64,000 nt of DNA from Monocercomonoides exilis (Eukaryota; Preaxostyla; Oxymonadida; Polymastigidae), in contig LSRY02000052.1 in the NCBI GenBank assembly GCA_001643675.2, positions 124,001 through 188,000 on the forward strand. The letters run 5' to 3'. Below the pieces are notes generated by a model. That model did not search any database. It worked only from the letters and a program-made list of their open reading frames with translations, and was not told where the DNA came from. Positions 24,554 to 37,393 of this stretch are shown piece after piece; position 1 is the first letter of the stretch, and each line of letters opens with the position of its first letter. Position numbers and translations under genes: made by a program.

Positions 24554-27500
24554 ATGATTACTTGGAACACGAATTGTGTTATATTATGGATAATTGCAAC
24601 AATAAGAACATTTCAATCGGATAATGTTGTTACGAAAACTTTCTCAACAAGGAATGAATCAATGAAAGTTTTACAAAAAGAAACCAAATTAATTGTCTGG
24701 CAAAATGGAACTGATATAACAGCAATCCAGACAAATATAAGAAACAACTGTTTGCAATTAAACGATGCTTATTTTAATTTTTAACTATTCAAAAAATTTT
24801 TTAATGGATGATTCTGACTTTAAACATTCTTTGAATTATCAATTTGATTTTGGCTATTGCACAAAATAATTAATTCATTGATTGTTAATTCGTCAATTTT
24901 AGGTTCTATATTTACAATAATAAAAACTTGTTGCTACTTAATGAATACATCTATTTTTATTCTGGAATGCGAGTTAACACAGCAAATTATGCAGCCAATA
25001 TATGTGTTTGACTCATATTCAACTTTGAGCATGGAATCTTGCATTCTTTTAATTTCAGACACACTGAATTGTTCGCCATTTCTATCTTGTTCCGGAAAAC
25101 TGCTAATTTCGAACATATCCTTAAAAACAAAGAAAATACACACTGCAGTGAATTCATTGGTGAATTCTCCTTTTGACTGCATCAATCAAAGAACAAGGGT
25201 GAGCATTACTGTTGCATTTTCTACAGTGAATTCATTTCAAGTGGTTTCAAAAGATTCACTCTTCAGTTCAAGTTCATTATCAACAGCTTTATTATATGAT
25301 TGCACATTTAGAAATATCTCTGGGTCACATGTTAAGGGAAAAGAAAAGAGGACACGACATAAATGTGAAAATATTATTACCAGTTGCACTTTCAACAATG
25401 TTGAAGATGATCTCTATGGAATAATTGTATCATCAATAAATGAAGGAAACTCTGCTTGCGTTTTCAACACTACATTTCTGAATGATTTCCGCTCTGGACA
25501 AATAGAGGAATCAAATAATAAAACTATGAAGCAGCAAATTCTTCAAGAAAATGAAAACTACATCTTCAAAGAATGCGAATGGCATTCATGTGTAGCTTTA
25601 ACTGGAAATGAGCGCAAAACAACAAGTTCAAGCGGAGCTGCAATTTTTATCAATGGACAACTGTCTGCTTCACTAAATATTGATTCGTGTCTATTTATGG
25701 ACTGCAACACAAGCACAGATGGAGGAGCTATTTTGAGCTTGTACATCAGAAGCTTTGTTATTACAAATTCTTCGTTTGAAACGTGCAAGACTCAATCATA
25801 TGAAGCAGGAGGAATATGCGTATATCACACAAGTGAATGCCTTTCAATGAGTTGCATCAAATTTGAGAATTGCTCTTGTCAAACTTATGGAGGAGGTGTG
25901 ATGATGCAGCAAGATGCCTCTATTAGTAATTCATGTATGTTCATGGATCATGAACTTGAAAAATCATTTCAATATAATAATTGCTCATTTGTTCGATGTG
26001 AATCAAATTCTGTTGATGGGGGAGGAATTGAAATATTCGATAATTCTTCTATTTTTTTGAATTTCAGAAGTTGCTCATTTGAATTATGTAGTTCTTTTAA
26101 AAATGGAGGAGGGATTTCAGCATCTTTATCAGGAATAACAGAACTGAATCCAAAATTGTTTTATTTTTGTGCATTCAAAGGAAATAGCGGTAATGGCAAG
26201 GATGTTTATCTTGAAAATAGTGATGTCTGTTTGACTGAGTCACCATTTGTGGAATCTTTCACACTTACTGAAGGTGGAAACCACTTATATCTTTCAAATC
26301 ATGGATGGAATAAGCAAGAATGGCTTCCTTATGGCTTTTTAAGAAAATATATTGTTGGTGAAATAGGTTCAAACACAGAGACTTGTGGATTTTCTGTTGA
26401 AGAAGGGTGCAAAACATTGGAAATAGCTTTATCCAATAATTCTGGAGAAAATCATGTAAAGGCGTTGATAATTGTCGGAAATTACAACTTGTTTCACACA
26501 AACGGGATGAGCTTTAATGAAATAGATATGTTCATAACTGGACATAATTTGAAAGGTGACCATTCACAACTATTAAATGCAGGGATAGTATCGGGGAGCT
26601 CAATGTTCACTGTAACTTCATGCACGTTAGAGGTAACTAATGTGGAGATTGTTCATTGTAGTAATGGCTTTGGGAGGACTCTTGTTACTGGGGATGATCA
26701 AGGAGTGATTATTTTGAAAAGAGTTCAAATTGGATCATTGAAAGAATCTGCACAGACAGCGATTGAAGAATCACCTTTCTTCGCAGCATATGGGCAGATA
26801 CAATTTTTCGAGTGTTGCATCACCGGGTTAAGGTTAAATAGAGTGGCACTTTTTGAAGGAGCAACAAACGTGCTGCTTGAAGATACAGAAATATCAAACA
26901 TCATCCGCAAGGAAGGAAATGGAGCAATATTTGATCCAACGATAGGAGAGATGGAGATATGGGAATTGAATAATATAAGTTTGAAAAATTGTCAGTGTGA
27001 GAACGGTAATGGAGGAGCCATTTTTGTGCGTATGGAAAAAGGTGGATTGATGCATGTGGGAAACGTTCAAAATGTCGAGATGAGAGAGTGCAAGGTGTCA
27101 ATAGAAGAGGAAGCAAAAAGAAAAGGTGGAGGGATATTTATTGATATTTGTGATGATCAAAGTGGATTTGAATTGAATAATGTACTATTTGAAGGATGTG
27201 AAGCATGGAAAGGGAAAAAGTTGTTTTTAAAAACTTCAAATTTGAAGCGAATTGTGAATGAGGTGAGCATTGGATGGACAATGACTGATGCAGAAAAAAT
27301 AAAATTGGACGATCTGAATGGATTCGAGGGAGACACAACTGGAGAAGAATATGAAATTCCACTGGTTGTGTATCTGTGGAATAATATAAGTGAAACAGTT
27401 CATATTAATGGCATAGGAGGCTTCGATTTCAGTGGATGCGGATATGAAGAGGCACCATGTGCTTCAATTGATTGGGCAATAGGAATATGGTGCAATCCAT

Positions 27501-30500
27501 CACCTTCAAACGAATGGAAATTTTTAATGGAAACTGAAGTTGATATTAATAATGCTATTTGTTTAAGTATTTCTTCAACAGACGCTGCTTTGAGAGTCAT
27601 TGGAAAACAAGAATTGACGTCAATTTCTATGGAAAATGCAATTGGAGTCGATCAGCAAACATCAATTATATATTCAAATATTGAATTAACTTTCGAAAAA
27701 ACTTTTTTTCAACTGCCAAATGTTATGAAAGAAGGAATTAACCAATTATTCTGGAGTAGCTCTAACTTAGAACTGACAAATTGCATGTTCGAATTGAAAG
27801 AAGGGACAACGATCGGATATTCATTAATAGAAATTGAAGGAGGCTCACTTGAGGGAACATGCGTTATATTTGGCTCTGAACTTTTTGAAACTGTTGTTGA
27901 AACGGGATGTAGTCTGATATCAGTTTCCGGAAGAATGAAATTAGAGGAATGGAACTTTTTCAGCTGTGTGCAGAAGGACGGAAATGGTTCGTGCATTGAC
28001 TTGAAAAGAGTGAGTCAGATAGATGGAGCAAGCATGAAGAACTGCTCATTTTGTGATTGTGAATCCCGAGGAGTGAATAGAGTTGGTGGAGCGATGGCAA
28101 TAGAAGTTGAGGGAGATGGATGGTTGAGTGTAGAGAATTGCACATTTTTCGAGTGCAAAATCGGACAAGGAGTGGAAGACAACAAAGGTCTTGGTGGAGG
28201 ATTCTATGTTGAATGCGCTGGAGGAAGATCAGGAATTCGCCTTGTTGATTTACAGTTTCAAGGTTGTCAAGCTTGGAGAGGAAAGAATATGTTTGTTTCA
28301 GGGTGGAATCTGAGTGAAATTGTGAATAAGGAGCACTTCAAATGGGAGATGAGTGAAGGGGAGTTGGGATCATTGGATGAGCTGTGTGGATGGGAGAGGA
28401 AGACAACAGGAGAGGAATATGTGATTCCGCTTGTTGTGTATTTGTGGACGAACTGGAGTGGAAATGGATTTGTCTCGAATGAAAATGAAGGAGACTTCAG
28501 TGGGTGTGGGTATTTAGAAGCCCCATGTTCATCAATTGATCACTTAATTTCTCTGAGATATGGTTCACTTGAAGAAGGGGAAACACACATCAAAATAGTC
28601 GGATCAGGATTGCTTCAGAAATCAACATCGCTGCTGTCATCATCATTAATCACTCCTATTGTTTCAGTTGAAGGAGAGAGAGAAGGAACAGGTCTTAAAG
28701 TGAAAGAGGGAGGAATAAATGAAGATGAAGAAGGTGTGGGGATGATTTCATCGAATATAATTGTTTCGTTCTCCAATATTTCATTTTCTCTTCCTAATGA
28801 ACTTGCTTCTCATTCATCACTTATTCACTCAACTTCATCTTCAGCAACACTTTCAATCAAGAGGTGCTCATTTGTTTGCGAGGATTCAGCAAAGGAAACG
28901 AAATATTGTCTGATAAAAGCAGATGGAGGGAAAGTGGTGATTGAGGATTGCACATTTTCAAATTTCCGACTGGTGAAAGGGTTTATTGAATTCACAACAG
29001 ATGTGAAGAGTGTTGATGTGGTGAATGTGTCGATATCGAACACAACAATATCTGGATGCAGTTTAATATCACTGAGTCAGTCTTCCTTAACAAATATGTT
29101 AATCGAGAAAGCAAAAGAAAACACAGAGCAAAGAATAAGAGTGAATGATTCCTCGTTCACAAACATCACATGTTTAGAGAACAGAGCATGTATGATGAAT
29201 GTTGGATCATTTTCATCTGGAATGGAATGTGTGGTGGAAGGGTGTGTGCTCACAAAGTGCATGAGCGAGAGGAGTGAAGAAGGAGGAGGGATGAAGATAT
29301 GCATGAAGAGAGAAGAGTCTGTGGTGAAAGTGAGTGGGTGTTCATTTGGGATGTGTGTTTGCTCAATAGGCAATGGAAGAGGAGGAGGGTTGATGATTGA
29401 TGCGCTTGATCCAAATGTGGAATGTTTTAACACTGAAATACAACCACTTGAGCTGAGACTGGAGTATATCCGATTCATGATGAATGATGCGTTTGTGGGG
29501 AAGGATGCGTTCATCCGGTGTAACTCAATTGAGTTGCAGTTGAATGAAAGGCTGTTTGGACTGGACTTCAGCCAGGAGGCACTGAAGGGGGAGAACTCGA
29601 TATATGGGTCAGACAAGGAAAGGGATGATGTTGATCTGATCCCGCTGATCACATTCTATTATTCTTCACAGGTGTTTGTGTGTGTGAATGGGAGTGACAG
29701 CAGGCAGTGCGGAGCACAGAATAAACCGTGCAAAAGTCTCAATAATGCTGTTGATCATATTGAACAAGGTGTTATGAATGCTATTCTGATTGATGGGGAA
29801 GGGACTGTGACAAAGGAATGTGTGATTGGAGATCTGAATGTGAACTCATACAAAAAGTCCCAAGCGATTGTGAAGTTGAAATCGGATATTGCGAAATCAG
29901 CAGAGAAGGATTGCATCATGGAGTTTATAAACGAAAGCGCAGTTGAGAGGTGCTCATTCGAGTTTGAAGACACTTTACAGACAACTCATAGCTTCATTCT
30001 GAAAGTGAAGAATGGATCAACAGAGATCCATAAATGTGAATTCTACTCTTCAGCAACAGCTGTTGAGATGAGGCTGAACAGTTCGGTTGTGAGCGTGGAA
30101 AGCGGAGAGCTGAAGATCTCAGAAACAAAATTCAAGGATTTGGAATCAGCAGGATCGGTGCTATTATTCAACAAAGAATCGAATGTGATTATTGATGAAA
30201 CAAGAATGTCGAATATCAATTGTGAGGGAGATATTGTGAGTGTTGGAAGAAATGCGAAAGTGGTAATGAAGATCATGACGATTGAGAATGTGACTGTACT
30301 GTCTGAAGGGTGTGCGATTGGTATGGAAGATGCTGAGCAAGATATGAGTGTGCTGAACTGCACGTTTGGAAAATGCAGGAATTCGGTGGACAAGGGATGC
30401 ATGATGCGGGTGAGTCGGTGCAAGGATGTGAAGGTTGAGATATGTGTGTTTGATGGAGAAAAAGAGGAGAAAGAAGCAGAGACAGTGAACGAAGGAAACA

Positions 30501-32617
30501 AGGGAAAAGAAGAATTATGTGAGTGGAGCGGCTCGTTGATTGACATTGAAAACAGCAATGTGGAGATGAAGGAGACAACAGTTATGAAGAGCAAAAATGG
30601 AGGGCTGTGGGTGAGCGGAGGCAGCTTGATGATTGAAAACAGCAAGTTTGAGAATAACAATCCATCTGTTGAGGGATATCCATCAGCGCGAAGGAATGTG
30701 ATCTGCACAGGGAACAGCAAGATGAATGTTGCGAGTGTGAAAGGTGGAGACGGACTGAAAGATAACTCATCGCTTTGGATTTTGGATGAAGGATGTCAAT
30801 TGGGAGGGATAGCATCAGAAAGAGGATCATCATTTTTTATCCCAGTTCTGGAAGGGGTGAAGAATATTTCTCAGCCAAATGGGAATGTGGAGTTGATGAT
30901 TCATGGGAAGCTGCTTCTGCCATGTGATTTGTCAGTGAAAATGAGCATGAAAAATGGGGATGAAGAAGAAATAGTGAGAAAGCAAATTGATGAAGAAGGA
31001 TTCATTTCAGAAAATGAAATATCAACAATTATTTCATGTTCAGAATTGGAGAAAGTGAGAGAAGAGACAGAAGTGAGAGTGTGCATTGTGTTTGGGAAAG
31101 CAGATTCTCCTTCATCGACAGAATCGTTCATCATCAAAAATAAAAGTGAGCCGAAGGTTAATGGAGATGAAAGGATTGTTGAGGAAAGGAAAGAAGGAAA
31201 GTCTTATTGGTTGTTGATTGTAATAATTATGGGTATCATGTTACTAATTTTTCTGATTGTATCTGTTGTTTTGATTGTTCGATGGAGAAAAGCAAAAGAA
31301 GAAGCGAAAAAATACAAGGAGATTGTGAATGATAATATCAGAAAAGATCCGAAGGCGTTCGAGATGGTGACAATGGAGATGTCGCCCGAGGAGCAGTGGA
31401 GGAGGGCAGAGAGGGAAGCAGAGAAGAAGAATGAGGAGAGGTTCAAGAAGAGGGTATATGAGAATAGCTTGGGACACTCGGAGTCATCAGAGCATCTTTT
31501 GTGTGAGAGTGGCTCCACTGAATATATTTTGGGAAAGGACTCAGACAAGATTCCTGAATGGGCATTGGAGAGGGTTGATGAGAAAGAAGAGGAAGAGACA
31601 AGAAAGAGAACACCATCACCATCCATCTCATCCATCTCATCCACTTCAACAACTGACTCAGATTCGACTTTTGTTCGATCAGAGAGTCTGTGCCCAACAA
31701 CCTCATCCATGTCAAACTTGGTGGATGCGATGGCCTGCTCGTCTCCACACGAGAAGCTGATTGTGGATCTGAGGGATTCACTGTTCATGTTGCTGCATGG
31801 GAGGAACGAGAAGAAAGAGATGGCGATTGGCTCATTGAAGGAGAGAGAACAAACAGCTGCCCAAATCCTGTTCTGGGTGGCGAATCTGGCACTCCACTCC
31901 TTTGACGAGATGGAAAACGGATTGTCTTCACTGGTCAACCTCAGTCCCCACATTGTGCTGTTCTCAGAGCACATGGTGATCTGCATTGCCCTCCACTCCG
32001 ACTGCTCTTCTTCATCTGATGATTCTGACTCTTCTTCCATCTCTTCGTCAACTGTTGTGACATCTGCCAGCGATGGTGATGATGATGATGATAGAGACTC
32101 GCTGCCCTCATCAGCGTTTGAGGATGCAGATGACAACTGGAAGGAGTGCCTGAGGTGGAAGGCGCCGGAGCTGCAGATGAGCAAGAAGATGGGGGCAACA
32201 AAGGAGTCGGTGGAGTTCTCGATCGGGATGATGCTGTGGGAGTGCCTGGCGCTCCAGATCCCGTTTGGGGAGTATCCGGCCGAGGTGGCAGGGCAGAAGA
32301 TCGCGAACGGGGAAAGACCAAATATGGAGGGCATAAATACAGAATCGGAATTGATAGATGTGGCGAAAAGAGCAACATCGATGAATTGGCAGGAGAGGCC
32401 CACACTTGGAGAGCTGAAGAGAGAGTTTATTCAGCGATTTCCTGCAGGCGCAGCTATATTGACAATGTCAGATGCAATAGATTTGAATAGGAACAGGGAC
32501 CGCAGAGAGAGAAACAGGGACAGTGGCAGCTGCGGCGATAGCGATTGCAGAGGTGGAAGCTTGGAGGAAACAGATTCGTTGCTTGGAGTCATTGCAATCT
32601 GCTCAGAAAAATTATGA
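24554..32617 (+). CDS. Giant beta-helix surface protein with transmembrane helix and degenerate kinase domain
   Basis: Exons 24554-24749 and 24903-32617 join in frame (153-nt GT..AG intron) to 2636 residues. The N-terminus (ITWNTNCVILWIIATIRTFQ) looks like a signal peptide, which is why I prefer ATG 24554 over 24470. About 2100 extracellular residues follow with recurring beta-strand units such as CLFMDCNTSTDGGAILSLYI and GG[GA]I turns, typical of pectin-lyase-like or Pmp-like right-handed helices. Four repeat modules each carry a marker like FSGCGYEEAPCASIDWAI (near residues 550, 890, 1250 and 1650). A transmembrane helix (WLLIVIIMGIMLLIFLIVSV) lies at about 2167-2190. The cytoplasmic part, about 2350-2580, keeps kinase C-lobe motifs: RWKAPELQ, FSIGMMLWECLALQIPFGEY and WQERPTLGELKREF. 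The catalytic-loop position reads LVNLSPHIVLF without HRD and no DFG is present, so it is probably a pseudokinase. Ligand and function are unknown. Confidence 0.8.
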
Positions 32618-33475
32618 GGTTAATTGGAGTTTTTGAAAGATAAATTACTTGAGATATTTATTCAAAGTATCGTAAACGAAAGAAAATTATGAAGGCTTGG
32701 AGTATGCGAAAGAAAGTCTGTTTATGAATGCTGTCATGATCCTTACAGCACGAATCCGAATTGCCGATCTGAGCTTTTGAGTAAAATTGCTCCAAGAATC
32801 AGCTTGCTTTAATACAAAATGCTTTTGCTGCGAGCACGAATGCTTGCCATTCATTTTTTTTTTTTTTTTTTTTTGTTGGTGCTTTTCATAAAAGGAGTTC
32901 ATATTCATCTGTTTATTAAATTTTTGTTTTGTCTTGCAGCTAAAGACCTCGTTTGTGTATTTGAAAATGCTTTTGTTTTTGAATAAAGATTTGCACGTAA
33001 TGACCTTGTGATCTCGTTGATGCTCCTCCCTTCCATTTCACAATCTTTTCATTTCACATGCAATTTTGTTCATTAGAATTTACAAAAATATTTTGAAGCT
33101 TCTGTATTCATAGCAAAAGTTTACAGTTATTCGGAAGAGCGAAGAAGAGTTACCAAAATGGATTATGAATAACAGAAAAAGTCAGAATTTGATGGCACAA
33201 TGAGTTTAACAGTAGTTGTTGCTTGAAACGAAAATTTTGAAAAGAAACAATGGCAAAAAATATATCTTAAAAAAAAGGAATGAATGACCGACAACTGATA
33301 TTCATTAGAGAATTCATTCAAAAATATTCATTCAAATATTTGAGTCTTGATTCTTTTATAATTCTGTGATAGATCTGAACTTTTAATAATGAAAATGAGA
33401 CCGAATTATAATGTGTGTAAAAAAACGCAATCAAAAATGTGTGAAAATGAAAAAACGAAAAGATAATGGGTGTTA
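32618..33475. other. Intergenic, 0.86 kb
   Basis: Sequence between the beta-helix gene and the pogo-like element. It has a T run near 32856-32873 and nothing coding that I can support. The last bases (33474-33475, TA) are the left target duplication of the pogo element. Confidence 0.5.
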
Positions 33476-35492
33476 GGTTAGTGTTTTTATTGGCACCATT
33501 TTTTTATTGGCACCAAATTTTTGAAGTGATAAAATTCAAAAAATACAGACTCAATTAGCAAGAATAAACAAAATTTGGGTCAAATAGTCTTCGAATTTTT
33601 CTTTTTTCTGAACCTTGATCTGTAGAATTTTCTTCTTTGATATTATCCACGTCATCATGCAAAATTCTTCGATAAACACTTTTCTTCTTTGACTTAAATG
33701 AAAGAGTTTCTTCAATGTTTACTGTTTCTTCTTCGGCTTCGGAACATTCCGCACTTGTTCGAATAAAAATATCTTCTTCCAACTTTTCTAAGAAATCCTC
33801 ATTTGTGAGCACTTTTCCGTAAAAATCAAAACGATTTGAATTAGTGGGCAAAGGAAATGAAGAGTGTTTGGGTAATTTACGTAAAACTGGTCCTGACGAT
33901 CTAAACAAAACACCACTTGCATCTAATGCATCCTTAATTACTGATGGTGCGAATGCAGAGTGAAGAGCTTGAGGAAGGATGTCTGCCAAAGCCTTTCTGT
34001 TGGAAGAAACAGTTGAAGATTGAGGTATTTCTATTGATGAATTTAAAACAGATTTAAGAACAGCAAAAACACCTCTATCGAGAAATTGTGAAATATGTGT
34101 TGTGTGAGGAACAAATGTGATGACATCCACATTCAATTCCATAAATTTTCTCCAAATAATAGGGTTTGCACGAGAGCTGTGCGAATCAACGAATAGCAAA
34201 CATCTCTCTTCAGTCAATTTCATCCTTTTCTTTCTTTCTAGTATTTCTGGAAGAAGAACACGCAAAGAGTATCGTTCGAATAAAGAAAAATTCATCCAAC
34301 CATTCGTATTGCACCACACATCAAGCAAAGGAGATAGTAAAGGAGTCAACTCTTCCGGAACATTTGAACTTGGCCAAAGAACAATTGTAGGTAAAGAAAA
34401 ACCATCCCTGGAATCAGCAGCCACAAGCGTCGCGTTTCTAACTCTCGAAGGAGAAAGGCAATAGGCTGATGGAGACTCCGAGGATGTTGCAACAAGTTTT
34501 TGACAATTATCAGATAATCTTAGTGATGTTTCATCCACATTATAGATTAACTCCCTTCAGTATTTGAACTTTGAATGCAAATCATCAAGCATTTCGTACC
34601 AAGGTTTCAAAACGTCTTGACAAGATGCTGCAAGACGTTTTGAATACAAAATTTTTGGCTTTTGCAATTTCAATTCTGGTTGATTTCCCAAGAAGGAATA
34701 AGCCGCGGTTTTTGAAATTTCTTTTTTTGGTGAAGCATCAACTGAAATCTCTGAATCTTCATCTTCTATCGCATTTTCAATCTAAATAGAAACAAATAAA
34801 TAGAAAAAAGAATATTTAACAAACCAATTCTTTTGTTTTCTTCACTGTCAGGTTTGTTCCACACTTTGCTTCAATTTTAATTTCGTCTGTAACAATTTCC
34901 TTTTTTTCCTTGCGCAGCAATGACGGTCTTCCGACTTTGGCAACATCCCTGTCACTTTTAACAGCATTCACTGCATGGATGAGAGTTTTTTTTGAAAATT
35001 CACCGAAGTTGATCGCATCCACTAGCCTGGCTTTTCCGTCAATCAGAATTCGCGCCATTCTCTCGAGTCTATTTTCATAAATGCGATAGTTTATCGACGC
35101 CATTTCTGCTTGCATTTTTCTTTTTCCTTCTTCAGCTTTTTTTTTGATCATAAAAAAACCAATCAATTTTTTGGGTAATGATCAAAAAAAAAAGTCCATT
35201 TTAAGCAGCCAGAAGACATTTCAAGTTTTGATATATGAAGTATTTGCTTTTATAAATTTTTGTATATTCAATTTGTTTTTAAAAAGAATTTGTCATGTTT
35301 TTTTCATACGAAACTTTCACTAACATATTTAACTGTTGCCCCGAAATTAAATAAGCACATCTGTTCATCCGCTGATGATAAAAACAATTGTTTGTGCATA
35401 TAATCTTTGTTTCTTATAGAAAATTATATCTTTCACAAAGAAATAGAAAAAAGGTGCCAATAAAAAAAAAGGTGCCAATAAAAACACTAATC
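33476..35492 (-). mobile_element. Pogo/Tigger-like DNA transposon (Tc1/mariner superfamily)
   Basis: A 2017 bp element with terminal inverted repeats. The left end reads GGTTAGTGTTTTTATTGGCA and the right end read inwards GATTAGTGTTTTTATTGGCA. It is flanked by TA on both sides, as expected for this superfamily. Each end carries the motif TTTTATTGGCACC twice (33487 and about 33504 on the left; 35453 and 35471 on the right in the other orientation), which looks like paired transposase-binding sites. One split transposase gene fills the interior on the minus strand. Confidence 0.88.
33555..35151 (-). pseudogene. Pogo-like transposase (psq HTH + DDE_1), one in-frame stop
   Basis: The enzyme would cut and paste the surrounding element. 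Exon 1, 35151-34825, encodes a basic N-terminus and a helix-turn-helix region (MARILIDGKARLVDAINFGE, then KVGRPSLLRKEKKEIV). A 43-nt intron at 34782-34824 (GT..AG) joins it to exon 2 (34781-33555) in frame. Exon 2 holds the DDE_1 catalytic core: IYNVDETSL (first Asp), LLFVDSHSS (second Asp) and HTTHISQFLDRGVFAVLK (third Asp), with 35 residues between the second and third. The only lesion is a TGA at 34557-34559, eight codons before the first catalytic Asp. Without that stop the frame is continuous. So the copy is recently dead, or is rescued by read-through, or carries a second intron I cannot see. A clearly related decayed copy lies at 37394-38690. Confidence 0.8.
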
Positions 35493-35505
35493 TAATTTAT
35501 GAAAT

Positions 35506-35773
35506 AGGTGATTATTTTAAAAATCATAACATTTTTCGGGATGTTGATTCTTCAAAGATTGTTTGTCTTTGAATTGGGATTTTGTATTTTCATCAAAAAT
35601 TTCATCAAATGTTTTCAAAAACAAATGTTTTGGCAAAAATAAAGATGAAGATATTTTTTATAAGGCATTTCACTTTTCAGTGTATATTTGGGCAGTTATT
35701 TTTTATATGATAATTTTTTTTTGGGTGTTCATAATTATGGAAATTCATTGTCATTTATCAAAAATTATCATTC
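35506..35773. mobile_element. MITE copy 3 (268 bp, 4-bp target duplication)
   Basis: Same family as 1780-2036. The left end is AGGTGATTATTTTAAAAATC. The right end is more diverged (read inwards GAATGATAATTTTTGATAAA). It is flanked by AAAT at 35502-35505 and 35774-35777. It sits 13 bp from the right end of the pogo-like element, so two unrelated elements chose adjacent sites. Confidence 0.7.
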
Positions 35774-35872
35774 AAATTTCAAATGTTAATCTTTCGTTTC
35801 AAAAGTTTTTGTAAGACGTGAAAAAAACAGCAGAGAAGTCATTAATATATATTTCACTTTTGATTGTTTATT

Positions 35873-37264
35873 TGGGGGAAAATACTGACTTTCAAGCTTT
35901 TTTTGCACAAAGCATGAAAAAATTGTTTCACTTATAACATTTTGTAACTCAACCAGATTTCAAATAAATATGATTTTCATAACTGTTAGCAAACATCATT
36001 GAAATAATAACATTATGTTGTGTGACGTCACATGTATTTCTTTAAATAAACCCATTTTTTCAAATTTTTGATCACAAAAAGATCATCTCAGATTCAAAAT
36101 TTTTCAATGAAAATGCCTGCAGTCAAATATTTTGCCTCATTTATAAATTTTCATTACAAATATTCAAACCGAAATTTTTGACAGAAAAAATTTGATTTCA
36201 ACGATGTTCCCATGAATAGTGACGAAAGAGAAACAGTTTAATGTGTGTCATTCAACAACAATTGGAAAAGTTTTTTTTCGATTCCTGCAAGAAAATAATT
36301 GAATGAAAATTATCACTGAATATTTCGTAAAATAACTTCATTCAATCAATCAGCTGTTCACACAACAATTAAGTTCAGCCAATCACAAGTTTAAATCATT
36401 TTAAAGCGAATTTCTCTATCTGTCTTTCTGACTTTTTTATTTCTAGATATTTATTGTTTTAAATAATGATTGTTATTTTAAACATTTTTTTCATTTAATC
36501 AATAATTTCGATTCGAAATATTGCTCCAAAATACACAAACATGAAAAAGAGCTGAAAATGAAACATAAATCTTTTTCTTCATTATGAACCAAAAAATTGA
36601 AGCACTATAAGTTTGAAAAATAAATATCGGATATTATTTTTATCATCACAACTTTTTTCTGGGTGTTGCTTATTCAAAGATTGTTTTCCTTTGGGAAGAG
36701 ATAAAGTATTTAAATGTTAAAATGATCATTTCTGTTTCAGTGACAAATTCATGATCCGAAATGAAAATAAAGAGGTCTTGAATATGCCTGTTCACTTTTC
36801 ATTGTTCTTTTATTGACATTCAAAAGAAATTTTCGAACCGAAATTGTCAAAAGAAAAAATGTGGTTTCATAAATATTTACCCATATTGAAAAAAAACCAA
36901 AGTCAGAATTAATTCTTTAGATAACTTTCCTTTTTCCTTCACCGCGATTATATGCATTCTCTTTCTTTTCATTGTCAGAATCATCGTTTTCAACATGGGA
37001 CAAAATATTTGATTTCAGGAATTTTCATTGAAAAATCATGCACTTTTCATAGACTTTTTGAGAACAAAAAACAATATAAAAATGGGTTCATTTTTTGACA
37101 TTCGTGAAATGTCACAAAACTTTTCTAATAACAACTTTTATGGCTATTTGCTGAAAAGAAAAACCAATTTATTTTGAAATCTGAGAATGATTGATAAAGT
37201 TATGAGTGAATCAATTTTTTGATGCTTTGTGCAAAAAAAGCTTGAAAATCAATATTTTCCCCCA
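35873..37264. mobile_element. 1.4 kb non-autonomous element bounded by about 65-bp inverted repeats
   Basis: The left end (TGGGGGAAAATACTGACTTT) and the right end read inwards (TGGGGGAAAATATTGATTTT) are inverted copies that stay alignable for about 65 bp with five mismatches, then more weakly for another 35-40 bp. They include a shared core, CAAGCTTTTTTTGCACAAAG. The interior has no long frame and contains MITE copy 4. I could not find a matching target duplication at the two ends, so the outer limits or the transposon nature are uncertain; two independent inverted copies of a repeat are the alternative. Confidence 0.55.
36628..36882. mobile_element. MITE copy 4 (255 bp, 4-bp target duplication)
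   Basis: A diverged copy of the family at 1780. The left end is CGGATATTATTTTTATCATC; the right end read inwards is GGGTAAATATTTATGAAACC. It is flanked by ATAT at 36624-36627 and 36883-36886. It lies inside the 1.4 kb inverted-repeat element and shares interior sequence with copy 3 just after the left end (the segment TTCAAAGATTGTTT). Confidence 0.7.
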
Positions 37265-37393
37265 CATGAATATGAAAAAAATCATTCAATGAAAATATTT
37301 TCTTTTTATCAACACCAGCCTTCACTTCATTTTTGTCTATTACTTCCATTTCATTTTTCTTTTCACTATTCAATATCACATGCTATCCCATTT

